DNA from: CAYGZQ01 sp964354375 [NCBI: uncultured Planctomycetota bacterium]
Lineage (GTDB): Bacteria; JAJVIF01; JAPKYR01
Reading direction: 5' to 3'
DNA length: 64,000 bases
NCBI GenBank assembly: GCA_964354375.1
Contig: CAYGZQ010000013.1
Location: forward strand, 1-64,000
In this document: one piece after another, positions 14,358 through 24,747 of the stretch
How the letters are laid out: the number at the start of each line of letters is the position of its first letter
Numbering within the stretch: position 1 is the first letter of the stretch
Translations under genes and position numbers: made by a program
The notes under the pieces: model-generated
Seen by the model: the letters and a program-made list of their open reading frames with translations, nothing else
Told to the model about the DNA's origin: nothing
Databases searched by the model: none

Positions 14358-17078
14358 ATGCGAAACGTTATCTTGGTGGTCATCATGGCGCTCGTGCTCG
14401 GTTGCGCGAACAGCCAATCGCCGGTGGCGCCGGACGGAAAGGACACGGGGGGAACCACCGGTCCTCAGAAGACGGCTCAGATCCCAGGCAAGGCTTTGTG
14501 GGGCATTTTCGAGGTGACGCTGGATCCGATCGCCGAGACGGCGACAATTGTCCTCCTCAGGACCGCCGCGTTCAAGGCCAACGTGACCCAGTTTCTTCAG
14601 CCCCCTTTGGGGAAGCCCAACTATGTCAGCTTCGGTAATCTGGATTTCTCGGATTTCAGCTCCGAAGGGATAGTGAGGCTGCAGGTGGGTGTGACGCATC
14701 CGTTTCCCGGGCTGAACCAGTATCGCGGGTTCGACGTGCTGGGCGTGTTCATGTCGGATGCGTCGTTCGCCAGCCAGTCCGAACCCGGCGCGATTCTGCC
14801 CAGGCAGGACGGGTCGGAGGCCAGGCTTCTCAATGCCGACGGGTACACTCGCTGGTTCAATCCCGGCGAGTTCCCGGCCAAAACCATCTTCGGGTTCGTA
14901 CCCGGCATCTACGGGTCGCCCGGTTTCACGCCGGACGCGACAGTGAACGGATACAAGTATTTCTGCGACGGTCTCGCTGCGGATGAAGACTTGGTGACCT
15001 TCTTCACCGACCCCGGCAATCTCGCGAATCGCGGCAGCTTTACGCCCGGGACGGTGAACAAGCGCGACTATGAAATCCAGTTCCCGAATCGCCTGAGCCC
15101 GCTCAAATACCAGTACGCCATCCTGGCGAGCTGGGAGCAGCCGTCGAACCCTCACAATCCGACGCTGGATGACTTCTCTCTTGCTGCTAACCAGGGCGAG
15201 CCGTTCCTGCTTATGGCGGATACTTCCGCCTCGACGGTGTACTACGAGAGTCCCGATAACAACGGAGGGACACTGCACATAGAGCTGACGGTTTATGACT
15301 GGCAGGCTCTGGCGGGCGAGGGCGGCGGGATACCGGTGGATCAGCAGATCGACGGATGGTGGATCGAGAGCTTTTTCGATGTGTTCCTCAGCCCGCAGGA
15401 TGTACTCCCGGGCGCGACCGTGGCGGTTGATGGACCTGCATCGAGCACATTCACTGTGGACATAGCGGATGTGAATCCGACTCATGCCGGCGATGAGTGG
15501 CTGATACTGGCTGTCGAGAGCGCCGACCCGAGCTCATATGATCAGGGATTCGGTGCGCCTGCGTCGGACGGCAGGCTGGCTGCGTACCTCGTCACGAAAG
15601 TGACGGTATCGCCGGAGAATCCGATGAACCAGGCGCCCAGCGTGGGGAACATCACGGGCGAGACGAATCCGTGGGAAATAGACTCGGAAGAGTACACCAT
15701 TACCGCCCTCGACCCTGAGGGAGATCAGCTTCATTACGAGTGGAGCCTTGTTGTCGACGGCGCCGCTATTGTATGGGGCAATGTCGGGTCCGATACGGAC
15801 GCCGTCACGATCGACTGGAGCGACTACGGTCCGGGGGACTACGATCTGCACTGCCGCGTGAAGGACGATTTCAACGCCTGGCAGCTCGCAGCGAATGATC
15901 CGCTCGACATAGCGGTGAAGGAGCTCAGCATCACGTGCGGCAACGGGGTGTTCGGGTATAACGACTACGCCTACACGCAGTGCCAGCAGGTGGAGAGCGT
16001 CTTCCTGTCGGACGGCACGGCGATAAGCGAGTACGGGTACAGCTCTATGTCGAGGGAGTTCGAGGTAATGAAGGTGTACTACGGGTGGCATCAGCCTGGG
16101 TACTGCGGACAGACGAACTACGAGGATCCATGCGACGACACCTGGTGCGAGCTGTACAGCGACCTGTATTTCCCAAGCACAGATCCGACAAACCGCACGA
16201 TACACATGGATTGCGACATGGCCGGGACCTATGGGTCCGGCCAGGAGACCAACGATGTCGTGGCATTCGTGATGTTGCAGCAACCGAACATTCTGAGATT
16301 CCTGCACGGCTTCAATACCTCCAGTCATTCGGCTGCGACGGAGTATCCGAGCAAGACGCTCCCATCGGGCACGGTGACAGCGATGGACTTCGACGAGGCC
16401 GGCGACCTCTGGGTGCTCTCGTCGAACGGAAATACCTACGAGCTTACGAAGTCATCGACATACGACATGGGCAGTCTGAAATTCACCGTGGACATGTCGG
16501 AGTTGGCGCCGACCGGGACGAAAGTGTTCGACTGGGCGATCAGCTACCTGAACGGGGATTTCTACGTATTCACCGACGAGACGACGGGCGGAACGCTTCA
16601 CAGGGTCTCCGGGACGAACGGGGCTATCGTCGACACGGTGCACAATGCGCTCGATGCAGGCATCAGCAACCCTGACTACGGGCTTGGGACGACCGGCGCG
16701 AGGGCCGATGTTGAGATCGATCACCGGATAATGACCGGCGAGAATCCGCTGGCTGAGAACTGCCGCTTGGTGATAGGCGGAGGTCCCGGCGGGACCGGCA
16801 AGGCAGTGATGTTCGCGCGGTACGATCAGGCGCTGAACCTGCTCAGCACGTGGGACAACAACCAGCTCGGCGGCGGGACCTGCTACAACTACGCCAGCAC
16901 CAGCGGCGGAAGGTTCATAATCTTCGATCCCGTGGAGCACGAGGACAACCCAGCCACTATCGTGGACGAGGAGGAATGCCGTCACACGATGTGGGTCGGC
17001 GATGCCGGCACCGGCGCAGGCAACCTGATCTGGGCCGACAGCTGCCGCCCCATCCCGGACGATTGGGACGGGAACTGA
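14358..17078 (+). CDS. Modular surface lipoprotein with LWG-DWQ N-terminal domain
   Basis: A 906-residue lipoprotein (LVLGC, Cys16) probably anchored in the outer membrane. Its first 320 residues carry the family motifs in order: KALWGIFEV, FKANVTQFLQPP, HPFPGLNQYRGFDV, NADGYTRWFNPGEF, a KYFCDGL block, ILASWEQP and VYDWQ. Next come an Ig/PKD-like segment (about 430-540, PSVGNITGETNPWEID to YDLHCRVKDD) and a Cys-rich stretch (CGQTNYEDPCDDTWC). The last 300 residues look propeller-like (MDFDEAGDLWVLSSN). ATG 14358 has TTGGAGG upstream. It overlaps or abuts the next lipoprotein gene, so the two form an operon. Exact function unknown. Confidence 0.82.
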   Translation: MRNVILVVIMALVLGCANSQSPVAPDGKDTGGTTGPQKTAQIPGKALWGIFEVTLDPIAETATIVLLRTAAFKANVTQFLQPPLGKPNYVSFGNLDFSDFSSEGIVRLQVGVTHPFPGLNQYRGFDVLGVFMSDASFASQSEPGAILPRQDGSEARLLNADGYTRWFNPGEFPAKTIFGFVPGIYGSPGFTPDATVNGYKYFCDGLAADEDLVTFFTDPGNLANRGSFTPGTVNKRDYEIQFPNRLSPLKYQYAILASWEQPSNPHNPTLDDFSLAANQGEPFLLMADTSASTVYYESPDNNGGTLHIELTVYDWQALAGEGGGIPVDQQIDGWWIESFFDVFLSPQDVLPGATVAVDGPASSTFTVDIADVNPTHAGDEWLILAVESADPSSYDQGFGAPASDGRLAAYLVTKVTVSPENPMNQAPSVGNITGETNPWEIDSEEYTITALDPEGDQLHYEWSLVVDGAAIVWGNVGSDTDAVTIDWSDYGPGDYDLHCRVKDDFNAWQLAANDPLDIAVKELSITCGNGVFGYNDYAYTQCQQVESVFLSDGTAISEYGYSSMSREFEVMKVYYGWHQPGYCGQTNYEDPCDDTWCELYSDLYFPSTDPTNRTIHMDCDMAGTYGSGQETNDVVAFVMLQQPNILRFLHGFNTSSHSAATEYPSKTLPSGTVTAMDFDEAGDLWVLSSNGNTYELTKSSTYDMGSLKFTVDMSELAPTGTKVFDWAISYLNGDFYVFTDETTGGTLHRVSGTNGAIVDTVHNALDAGISNPDYGLGTTGARADVEIDHRIMTGENPLAENCRLVIGGGPGGTGKAVMFARYDQALNLLSTWDNNQLGGGTCYNYASTSGGRFIIFDPVEHEDNPATIVDEEECRHTMWVGDAGTGAGNLIWADSCRPIPDDWDGN

Positions 17079-17107
17079 TGGAACGATCAGCCGGGAGTGA
17101 GAAGCAG

Positions 17108-19690
17108 ATGAAACTGAGAACCCTGGCAATATGCGCGCTCGTTCTGGGCGCGTTTGCCTGTTCAAGAGGTGCCGTACCGACGGCGCCGGGGATGAGTCCC
17201 GGAAAATCCGACATGCAGGCGAGCATCGGGCTCGACACGCCGGGACGTGCGCTGTTCGGGGTCTGGATGATGGAAGTGTCGTCGGATCACACTGGGGTGA
17301 ACGCAGTGTCTGTCAGACTTGGGGAGGGACATTTCAACGTTCGGACGTTTCTGGAAAACGGACCGTGCGCGACCTGTCTTTCGGTTGTGGGAGTGCACCC
17401 GCAGGGGAACGGCGTGCTGGATGTGGACGTGCGGCTCACGCATCCGTTCATCGGGCAGGACAGGTTCACCGGTTTCGATGTGCGGGGCACGGTGATCTTC
17501 CCCGCGACGTCGTACTGGCCCGCGAACGGGCTTTCATGGAGTCGAGCTGCGGACGGCGGCGGCGAGCTTCTCAATCCCGACGGATGGACGACATTGTTCA
17601 ATCCCGTCGATTTCGAGCAGAATCCCGGGGACCCGGCCATCCTGACGTACCAGAAGGGTACGTTCGCGACGGTGCTGGAGAACGCATCTTCGCTGAATGC
17701 GTACAGGGCGTTTTACGTGGAACCGGACCGCCGTCCGTTCTACACGAGCGATGCGATCACGAAGACATATTCCATCAAACTGCCCGCCGGACCGTTCAGG
17801 TTCGGGTATGTTGTGGATGCGAGCTGGGCTAAGCCCGATCCGAATCCGCCGGTGAATGTTCCCGAGGATTTTCCGATTGAGGCGAATTGCCGGGAGGCGT
17901 ACCGGTTAAGCGCGCATGTGGAGGAAGGTCTGAACGTGTCGGGCGGGATCGCCACGTGCGAGATCGACGTGTACGACTGGCAGGGAACATCAACCGTCTC
18001 GCTTGTCGCGGTCGAGGCGCCCGATTTGTTCGACGGGACGGCGGCCGCGAGCCTGAAGACCGACTTCGGAACCATCAGCCGCTGGGAGGCGCAGATTCAA
18101 AACGACAAGGTGGATTTGATAGACGACTACCCGGTGCTGGTGAGGGTCGACGACGCGACCGAGGATGAATTCCTGGGTCCCATGTCGGCATTCAGGGTTA
18201 TCATGGCGCACGTGGGTCCTGCGTCCCAGTATCCGGACGGGATTTATGTCGACAGGGACTACCCTGGCCTCGCGGGCGGATTTCCCGAGATCGGCACGCC
18301 GGACGCTCCATTCACCCAGATCAACTCGGCGATCCTTGTGGCAAACGCCGACCAGGAGATCTTCATCGACCCGTCGCCGGAACCGTACAACGAGCAGGTC
18401 AGCCTTCATAGCGAACGATACCTTCTGGGCTGGAACTGGCGGGACGATGGGGACAGCGGTCAACCCGTGGTGGAGGCGATGGATTTCGGCAGCAGCATTT
18501 ACGGGATAGCGGTGAGCGACGTGACTCTGGACAATCTCGAGGTGCGTCCGGGCGGCGACCTCGAGGAGGAGTTCCTGTACGGGATATTCTTCGATTACTC
18601 GGACCCGTATGCGCACCAGAAGGACGTGACGGTGAAGAACTGCACGTTCACCGGCGACCGTGTCCACACCGGAAACGAGACGGGAGACGAGATTGTCTGC
18701 TGCCAGGTGTACCTGACTGACAACTTCACTTTCGAGGACAACCTGATAACCGATTGCCACGTGGGCAGCGACCAGGGGGGATATTTCGGGGGACTCCACG
18801 TGGACGTGTGCGACGGGGTCAAGGTGAGGGGAAACGTGATCACGCAGTGCACCTTCAGGAATAGCTTCCTTGGAATGCACATATGGTATTCCGACCTTCC
18901 AGTGCTTGTGGAGGACAACGAGGTAAGCTGGATGAACAATTCGGATACTCCGACCGGATTTACAATCGGCTGGGCGATCAATGTCATCGGCTACTCGGAC
19001 GTGACGGTGCGGCACAACACGGTCCACGACCTCGGCGGACCGGGTCACAGGCTCGAAACGGTGGGCCTGTTCTTCCGATGCGTCGGCGACACCACATACT
19101 ACAACTGGAGCATCGAGAATAATCTCATCTACAACCTCTACTCGCAGGATGCAGCGAATACGACGAACTCTGCGGACTGCCGCGGCATCATGTTCAGGAT
19201 GAACAACTACAACAACCTTGACGGGCTCAGAATAGCGAACAATACGCTTGTCGGGCTGACATCGGGCGAGTACGTGCACGGCCTGAGTTTCGACATCGGG
19301 TCCGGGAATCTCCTCTACAACTACGCCATCGAGAACAACATCGTCAAGGGCCTGACCGGCCCGGCGCAGCCGGACGATTACGAGACTTCGGCGGCGGTCT
19401 ATGCCTACTGGCCGGACGATGATCTCCTGATCGAGTACACGCTTTTCGACGACATCGTCCTTCCCGATCCCATGTTCTATGGTGTGGATGAGGGCACGGG
19501 GAATATCTTCGATCAGGATCCGGTGTTCGACCCGGCGTGGCATTTCCCGATCGGCTCTCCTGCTCAGCTTGGGAATCCGACATTCCTCGATTTCGACGAT
19601 CCCGGACCGCCGTCCGGCGACCCGGATGATCCGGATCCCGACACGCGATCCAGAATGGGCGCCTATGGGGGTCCGGGGGGCGACTGGTAG
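17108..19690 (+). CDS. Modular surface lipoprotein with C-terminal beta-helix
   Basis: An 860-residue lipoprotein (LGAFAC, Cys18). The N-terminal family domain is of the CxxC type: ALFGVWMMEV, NGPCATCLSVVG, THPFIGQDRFTGFDV, LLNPDGWTTLFNP, YQKGTFA, YVVDASWAKP and DVYDWQG. From about residue 375 (GIYVDRDYPG) a right-handed parallel beta-helix begins, with turns such as VTVKNCTFTGD, FTFEDNLITDC and VKVRGNVITQC. It ends in RSRMGAYGGPGG, a tail common to secreted beta-helix proteins. ATG 17108 has GGGAGTGAG upstream; an ATG at 17078 overlapping the previous stop is in frame but has no lipobox fit. Beta-helices of this sort often bind or cleave polysaccharide; that is inference. Confidence 0.82.
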   Translation: MKLRTLAICALVLGAFACSRGAVPTAPGMSPGKSDMQASIGLDTPGRALFGVWMMEVSSDHTGVNAVSVRLGEGHFNVRTFLENGPCATCLSVVGVHPQGNGVLDVDVRLTHPFIGQDRFTGFDVRGTVIFPATSYWPANGLSWSRAADGGGELLNPDGWTTLFNPVDFEQNPGDPAILTYQKGTFATVLENASSLNAYRAFYVEPDRRPFYTSDAITKTYSIKLPAGPFRFGYVVDASWAKPDPNPPVNVPEDFPIEANCREAYRLSAHVEEGLNVSGGIATCEIDVYDWQGTSTVSLVAVEAPDLFDGTAAASLKTDFGTISRWEAQIQNDKVDLIDDYPVLVRVDDATEDEFLGPMSAFRVIMAHVGPASQYPDGIYVDRDYPGLAGGFPEIGTPDAPFTQINSAILVANADQEIFIDPSPEPYNEQVSLHSERYLLGWNWRDDGDSGQPVVEAMDFGSSIYGIAVSDVTLDNLEVRPGGDLEEEFLYGIFFDYSDPYAHQKDVTVKNCTFTGDRVHTGNETGDEIVCCQVYLTDNFTFEDNLITDCHVGSDQGGYFGGLHVDVCDGVKVRGNVITQCTFRNSFLGMHIWYSDLPVLVEDNEVSWMNNSDTPTGFTIGWAINVIGYSDVTVRHNTVHDLGGPGHRLETVGLFFRCVGDTTYYNWSIENNLIYNLYSQDAANTTNSADCRGIMFRMNNYNNLDGLRIANNTLVGLTSGEYVHGLSFDIGSGNLLYNYAIENNIVKGLTGPAQPDDYETSAAVYAYWPDDDLLIEYTLFDDIVLPDPMFYGVDEGTGNIFDQDPVFDPAWHFPIGSPAQLGNPTFLDFDDPGPPSGDPDDPDPDTRSRMGAYGGPGGDW

Positions 19691-19691
19691 G

Positions 19692-19720
19692 TTAATTCCC
19701 GGTGCGGCTTGTGCTATAAT
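19692..19720 (+). promoter_or_regulatory. Promoter of the lipoprotein gene at 19772
   Basis: TTAATT (19692-19697), 17-bp spacer, TATAAT (19715-19720) with the extended TGC in front. Confidence 0.55.
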
Positions 19721-19771
19721 TCAACATGATCCGTATGATCCATCAATAAAGGCGGCAAAAGGGGTACAGGA

Positions 19772-22324
19772 ATGAACAGGAACGCTCTCATCGCATTGGC
19801 ACTTTTCGTGCTCGGAGGACTTTGTACGGGGTGCAGCGGAGCGGGAAATCCGATCGTGGCGGGACAGGATGTGTCGCTCCAGACGAGCGGGACGGTCGAC
19901 TCGAACCGTGTCCTGTGGGGCATGTGGCAATGCAGCGTGGACCCCGCGTCGGGACGGATCGAGGTGGTCCCGCTCAGGGGCGCCATGTTCACTGCGAACG
20001 TCAACAACCTTCTCGAAGGCAAGCCGGGAAACCTCCTTATCCAGAACATGGATACAACCAACTTCTTCACCGAGGGTCGCCTCGACTGCACGGTCATGCT
20101 GAAGCATCCGTTTCCCGGCCTGGACATGTATAACGGGTTCGATGTCTGGGGCGTGTTCATGCATAACGGGTCGGCCACGCTGAAATACGATGACCTGGTC
20201 TACAGCGATGGGAGCGGCCCCGACGAGGGAATGCTGCTGAACCCGGACGGCTACACGCGGTGGTTCAACCACAGCGAGTTCGACGGGAACGGGTCGCCGA
20301 TCCTGGAATACTGGCCGGGAAAGCTCTCGAATCTGCCCGCGCCCACCGCGACTCTGAACGCATACAAGGTGTTCGCTGACGGGCTTGGTGTTGAGGACGA
20401 CTATTACGAGTGGGTCACGACCAGCGGGAACGCCGACGATCGCGGCGTGTTCAGTGCCGGGATCGCGAACTCGCGAAGATATCAGCTCAAGTTCCCCATC
20501 ATTGGGGGAGTTCCGGAAGCCAGCTTCCAGTACGCTGTAATCGCGACATGGGAGCCGGGCGATCCGACGCTGACCGGCAACCCGACGACATATGACCCGG
20601 GCGATTTTCCCCCGAACGCCAACTGCGAAGAGCCGTTCTGCCTTCATGTGACGACGGATGACAGCGATCTTTACAACGACGGTGCGGGATCCGCGGGCGG
20701 GTCTTTCAAGGCGAATGTCGAGGTGTTCGACTGGCAAGGCGGGATCGCGGCGGGCAATGGGGTTCCGAACGAAGTCAACCGGATGGTGGTCGAGGGCGAT
20801 TTCGTGCCGGGAGGAACCTACGAGTTCAGCCAGGCTGAGCTGGCGACGGTGGCGATTCCTGCGACAGAAAACTCGTCCGTGTTCCAGGTTGAGATCGCGG
20901 ACTGTCAGCCCCAGGCCTCCGGCGTCGCGGACTTCTGGGTGATAGTGGAAGCTGCGGGGGCCAACGGGGAGACGTACGGGCAGGGCTTCCCGACGAAATA
21001 CCCTGACGCGCCACGGGCAAGCTTCACTCCCGGCACGGTGGACGTCTCAGACATCGCGCCCTGGCCGGATGTCATCTATGTCGACGATTCCAACACGACG
21101 GGAGTCGAGGACGGGACACACACTCATCCCTACAATACGATCCAGGAAGGGATAGACAACAATCCCGACCTGAAGGAAGTGTGGGTCGACGATTCCGGTG
21201 CGATATATGCCGAGAATGTCCAGATGAAGGACAACACCATTCTGAAATCCACAAACTGGGATGATTCCGACGGCACGGGTCGCACGAAAATTCAGGGGCC
21301 CAGCGGTACGGCCATACACACCCTGGAATTCAACAACGTGTCCGGCGCTACGCTTCAGGGATTCGAGATCATGCCCTTCAATTTCATCGCTTCCTTCAGC
21401 GCAATGGACATACTCCTGGTCACCAACGGCTCGGGAAACACTATCAAGGACTGCCTGTTCAAGGGAGCGATGCCCGACTCCGCCACCATTTATGTCCTTA
21501 ACGTCCGAGGCGTAACGGCAACCGGCTCAAGCGATCTGACTGTTCAGAACTGCCGCTTCGATGGTCTTGACCGAGGAGCCAATATGCGGTCAATGAGCAG
21601 CTGGAACATAGTCCGGGCCACTAATTGTCCGGGCATGGACATCGTAAACAACATCTTCACGAACATAAGATCGACGGCTGACACATGGGGCAAGAGCGGT
21701 TACATCACCTATATGGATACGTGTAGTGACCTGGTTCTGAAGAATAACCTTATTCATGACATAAAGCCTATCGCCACCGGCAATTCGAATCTTCACGAGG
21801 GCTTTCGACTCACAAACTGCACGAATCCCACCCTGGTGAACAACACGGTCGATTCATTCGATGTCACCCAGGGTTTCATGATTCAACAGGTGTTTGCCTA
21901 CAGAATCGAGAATTGCACCGGCGTGACGTTCAAGAACAATATCGCGACGCGGATCTACTGCAACGGCTTTCCGCCTCCGCTGGCCAGAGGACTCCTCGCG
22001 GTCAACAGCACATTTACAGTCTACTACTGCGACATGTGGGATATCGGCCCGGGGGGCAACGGCCAGAACTACTACTGGTCCGGTGGCGTCCTGACGATCG
22101 ATCCATCGTGCATCTCGGCGGATCCGCAGTACATCGATGCCGATAATGAGGACTTCGACCTCCAATCGGGCTCTCCCGCTCAGCAGGGCGACCCGACCAT
22201 CGTTGACTGGGACGATACCGGGACACCGTCCGGCGATCCCGACAATACCGACACAAACAAGCGTAGCCGAATGGGCTCCTGCGGCGGTCCGGACGGGCAG
22301 TATATCGGTCTGCTCACTCCCTGA
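19772..22324 (+). CDS. Modular surface lipoprotein with C-terminal beta-helix
   Basis: An 850-residue lipoprotein (LCTGC, Cys21). It has the N-terminal family domain without CxxC: RVLWGMWQCSVDP, VVPLRGAMFTANVNNLL, KHPFPGLDMYNGFDV, NPDGYTRWFNHSEF, WPGKLSN, RRYQLKFPI, VIATWEPGDPTL and VEVFDWQGG. After about 430 residues a beta-helix starts (VIYVDDSNTTG, HPYNTIQEGID) with repeated turns such as NTIKDCLFKG, LTVQNCRFDG and LVLKNNLIHD. The C-terminus RSRMGSCGGPDG matches the preceding gene. The first 340 residues are most similar to the product at 26134, the beta-helix to that at 17108, which suggests module shuffling. Separate promoter; convergent with the glycosyltransferase gene. Confidence 0.83.
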   Translation: MNRNALIALALFVLGGLCTGCSGAGNPIVAGQDVSLQTSGTVDSNRVLWGMWQCSVDPASGRIEVVPLRGAMFTANVNNLLEGKPGNLLIQNMDTTNFFTEGRLDCTVMLKHPFPGLDMYNGFDVWGVFMHNGSATLKYDDLVYSDGSGPDEGMLLNPDGYTRWFNHSEFDGNGSPILEYWPGKLSNLPAPTATLNAYKVFADGLGVEDDYYEWVTTSGNADDRGVFSAGIANSRRYQLKFPIIGGVPEASFQYAVIATWEPGDPTLTGNPTTYDPGDFPPNANCEEPFCLHVTTDDSDLYNDGAGSAGGSFKANVEVFDWQGGIAAGNGVPNEVNRMVVEGDFVPGGTYEFSQAELATVAIPATENSSVFQVEIADCQPQASGVADFWVIVEAAGANGETYGQGFPTKYPDAPRASFTPGTVDVSDIAPWPDVIYVDDSNTTGVEDGTHTHPYNTIQEGIDNNPDLKEVWVDDSGAIYAENVQMKDNTILKSTNWDDSDGTGRTKIQGPSGTAIHTLEFNNVSGATLQGFEIMPFNFIASFSAMDILLVTNGSGNTIKDCLFKGAMPDSATIYVLNVRGVTATGSSDLTVQNCRFDGLDRGANMRSMSSWNIVRATNCPGMDIVNNIFTNIRSTADTWGKSGYITYMDTCSDLVLKNNLIHDIKPIATGNSNLHEGFRLTNCTNPTLVNNTVDSFDVTQGFMIQQVFAYRIENCTGVTFKNNIATRIYCNGFPPPLARGLLAVNSTFTVYYCDMWDIGPGGNGQNYYWSGGVLTIDPSCISADPQYIDADNEDFDLQSGSPAQQGDPTIVDWDDTGTPSGDPDNTDTNKRSRMGSCGGPDGQYIGLLTP

Positions 22325-22358
22325 CCGGGCGACGCGGAAGCACCTGCATTCCGCCGGA

Positions 22359-24455
22359 CTATTCGCTGTCTTCCCGATCGGTTCTCATCTCGAACAGCTC
22401 CCACTGATCCGTTCCCGCCACCTGCGAGACATCATCCATCGATGACAATCGAGACTCAAAATCTATGATTCCTTGAAGCACGGGCGACCTGAATCGTCTC
22501 AGATCCACTTTCCAGAACCTTTCACCGTTGATATCGACTCGCTCGCCGCCGGTCGCGTAGATAAGGTTTCTCGCCCTGCCGGCGCGAACCCCCCTTTCCT
22601 CGGAAATTGCAGACAGCTCATCCTCAGGAATAACTGAGATCCCAAAGGGATCGACCTGCCTCTCGAGGCACCAGCCAAGCACTATGCTCGCATGATGCTG
22701 CGCGGTGGGAACCAGGAGCAAGCCGAATTTCATTTCGGACAAGCGCGACACGATTTCCGCGACATCGTCCGACTGCTCAAAGACCTCAAACGGCGGAAAC
22801 TCCCATGGGGCTTCGAGACGGTAGGTCCTCAGTCCGAACATGCATATCTTCCCTTGTTCGTTCCCAAGTTCATTTGCCTTGTTGAAGACGCCGGAGCTTG
22901 GAAAGACGCTCTCGTTGTATTCATTGCGGGATACCCGTCCGGCAAGGAATGGAACATCCGCCTTGAGATCGCGACCGAGAAGGACGAACTGCGAAAGCAG
23001 TTGCAGCGCCACGACGGCGAAGATTATCCACCTTGCGATTCCCTCCCATCCGGCCTTCCCCGGCTTCACGAATCCGAACAGGAAAGTGACGACCAGCCAC
23101 AGTGCAAGGATCGTGAAGGGCAGGAAATACCGGGCCTGCTTGCTCATGGTGAAGAAGGCATATGTAAAAAACACCGCGCACCAGACGACCGCGATTCTCT
23201 CGAGTCTCTTTCGAAACAGAAAAACAGCGGCCACGGGCGCCAGCGGCGTCAGCCAGCTCGAGTAAGGCAAGGGCGCCATCAGGAACGGCGCCGATTCGAC
23301 GGGATTGGAGAACGCGAGGATGAACGGGTAGAGGAGAAAATTGCGCAATGTGACCCGGACTCCCCAGCCGGCCCACGTATTGACGTCATCGGCGAGCCAT
23401 ATTTGCGGGCTGCCCAGCACGCCCCGAAAAAACGGATATAAAGGGTTCCCGGTTTCGATCAGGTTCCTCAGGTACCAGGGCGCGGCGACGAGAAGAAACG
23501 CCGCAAGGCCGGGAATAACCCGGGGCAACAGCCATGACCTCGATTTCCGATTCAGAACAAGCAGGACGATATGCACCGCGATCAGAAGGGCTGGAAACAG
23601 CGAGGAATACTTCGACGCAACGGCGGTCCCGAGGAAAACCGCTGCGAGAAGCATATCCGATTGGCCGCCCGAATCCCCCTTCTCGACTTGCCCGAACCAG
23701 GTGAACATCGCAGCGACCGAGAACAGTGCAACTCCCATATCGATGAGGCCTGAATAGGCCAGCATTTTCCACATGTGTATTCCACAGACCACCGCAGCCG
23801 TGTGCCATCCGATCGATTTCTTTCCCCTCGAGGCGCCGAAATCAATCACCCAGCCGACAAGAAGCAGCTGCAGGAACCAGTGACATACATTGCCTGCCTC
23901 CGGTCCGCTTTCACCGCCGATCTTGAAGGCCGGAAGAAGCATCATCTCAATGGCCTGAGGGTAATAGCTGTAGCCGTTCTGATTGATTGTCCCGATGTGC
24001 CCGAGGCCGAGATAATGCCGCATGAAAAGGTAATGGGCGCCCTCGCAGTCGGGGTTGTAGCACGGCGCGGTCGCGGCGACCAGCATGCCGATTTCGTAAG
24101 TGACAATCAGCGCGATGAGCACGCGCGATTGGATGTCGGTGGCCTCCCAGTCGCTCCACCTCACGGGTTTGGCGGAACGATGTTCAGGCTTCCGCGCGCA
24201 TGACCAGGCGGTGAGAATCAGCAGAAGGCAGGTCAGGGCGGTTAATGGAAGAATGAAATCGAGGAGTCCCAGAAACCCCACCATTGTGAAAATCAGCGAA
24301 TGCCCGGCAAGCGACAATGTAGCGCCCCGGAGCAAGTCCCCGGGCCGCGGGTCGCGCCACTTGATTACCCGGACATAGAATAGTGCGCCCGCAAAAGCGA
24401 TCGGGAAAAATCCAATCAGAAAACTCAACAACGGTATGCCGATATTGGCAAGCAT
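22359..24455 (-). CDS. Integral membrane GT-C-type glycosyltransferase
   Basis: A 698-residue protein with about ten or more hydrophobic segments in the first 500 residues and a soluble C-terminal part of about 170. The first extracytoplasmic loop contains the acidic patch NPDCEGAHYLF and further on SYYPQAIEMM, a layout seen in polyprenyl-phosphate-sugar-dependent GT-C enzymes (PMT/ArnT, RgtA-like). These transfer sugars from lipid carriers outside the inner membrane. The acceptor is unknown. The gene is monocistronic and transcribed toward the lipoprotein cluster. A general hypothetical membrane protein is the alternative. Confidence 0.7.
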   Translation of the reverse strand: MLANIGIPLLSFLIGFFPIAFAGALFYVRVIKWRDPRPGDLLRGATLSLAGHSLIFTMVGFLGLLDFILPLTALTCLLLILTAWSCARKPEHRSAKPVRWSDWEATDIQSRVLIALIVTYEIGMLVAATAPCYNPDCEGAHYLFMRHYLGLGHIGTINQNGYSYYPQAIEMMLLPAFKIGGESGPEAGNVCHWFLQLLLVGWVIDFGASRGKKSIGWHTAAVVCGIHMWKMLAYSGLIDMGVALFSVAAMFTWFGQVEKGDSGGQSDMLLAAVFLGTAVASKYSSLFPALLIAVHIVLLVLNRKSRSWLLPRVIPGLAAFLLVAAPWYLRNLIETGNPLYPFFRGVLGSPQIWLADDVNTWAGWGVRVTLRNFLLYPFILAFSNPVESAPFLMAPLPYSSWLTPLAPVAAVFLFRKRLERIAVVWCAVFFTYAFFTMSKQARYFLPFTILALWLVVTFLFGFVKPGKAGWEGIARWIIFAVVALQLLSQFVLLGRDLKADVPFLAGRVSRNEYNESVFPSSGVFNKANELGNEQGKICMFGLRTYRLEAPWEFPPFEVFEQSDDVAEIVSRLSEMKFGLLLVPTAQHHASIVLGWCLERQVDPFGISVIPEDELSAISEERGVRAGRARNLIYATGGERVDINGERFWKVDLRRFRSPVLQGIIDFESRLSSMDDVSQVAGTDQWELFEMRTDREDSE

Positions 24456-24747
24456 GATCTACGTATTCCGCTCCTCTCCGGAATCGCTGCTTGCCTCCGA
24501 CAATACGCCCTTCATCTATCCTGCCATATTCCGGCGACTTTCTCCACATCATGACGGTTGGCGAGCCGGGGTCGACTCGGTCGCTTGAAGGCATAATTGA
24601 CCATGTAATATCCGCGCTTACCTCCCCGGTCCGGGGGGCAATTGTTATCCGATTATGGTAACCTATTACAAGGTCACAGGGGGTGACCGGACAGAATCGG
24701 GATCGACAATTGAGCGACAAGCACGGTACGCCAGAATAGGAGAAACC
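24456..24747. other. Divergent intergenic region
   Basis: About 290 bases between the glycosyltransferase and a broken lipoprotein gene. I see possible A+T-rich promoter-like strings near 24600 and 24650 but none convincing, and no RNA or repeat. Confidence 0.4.
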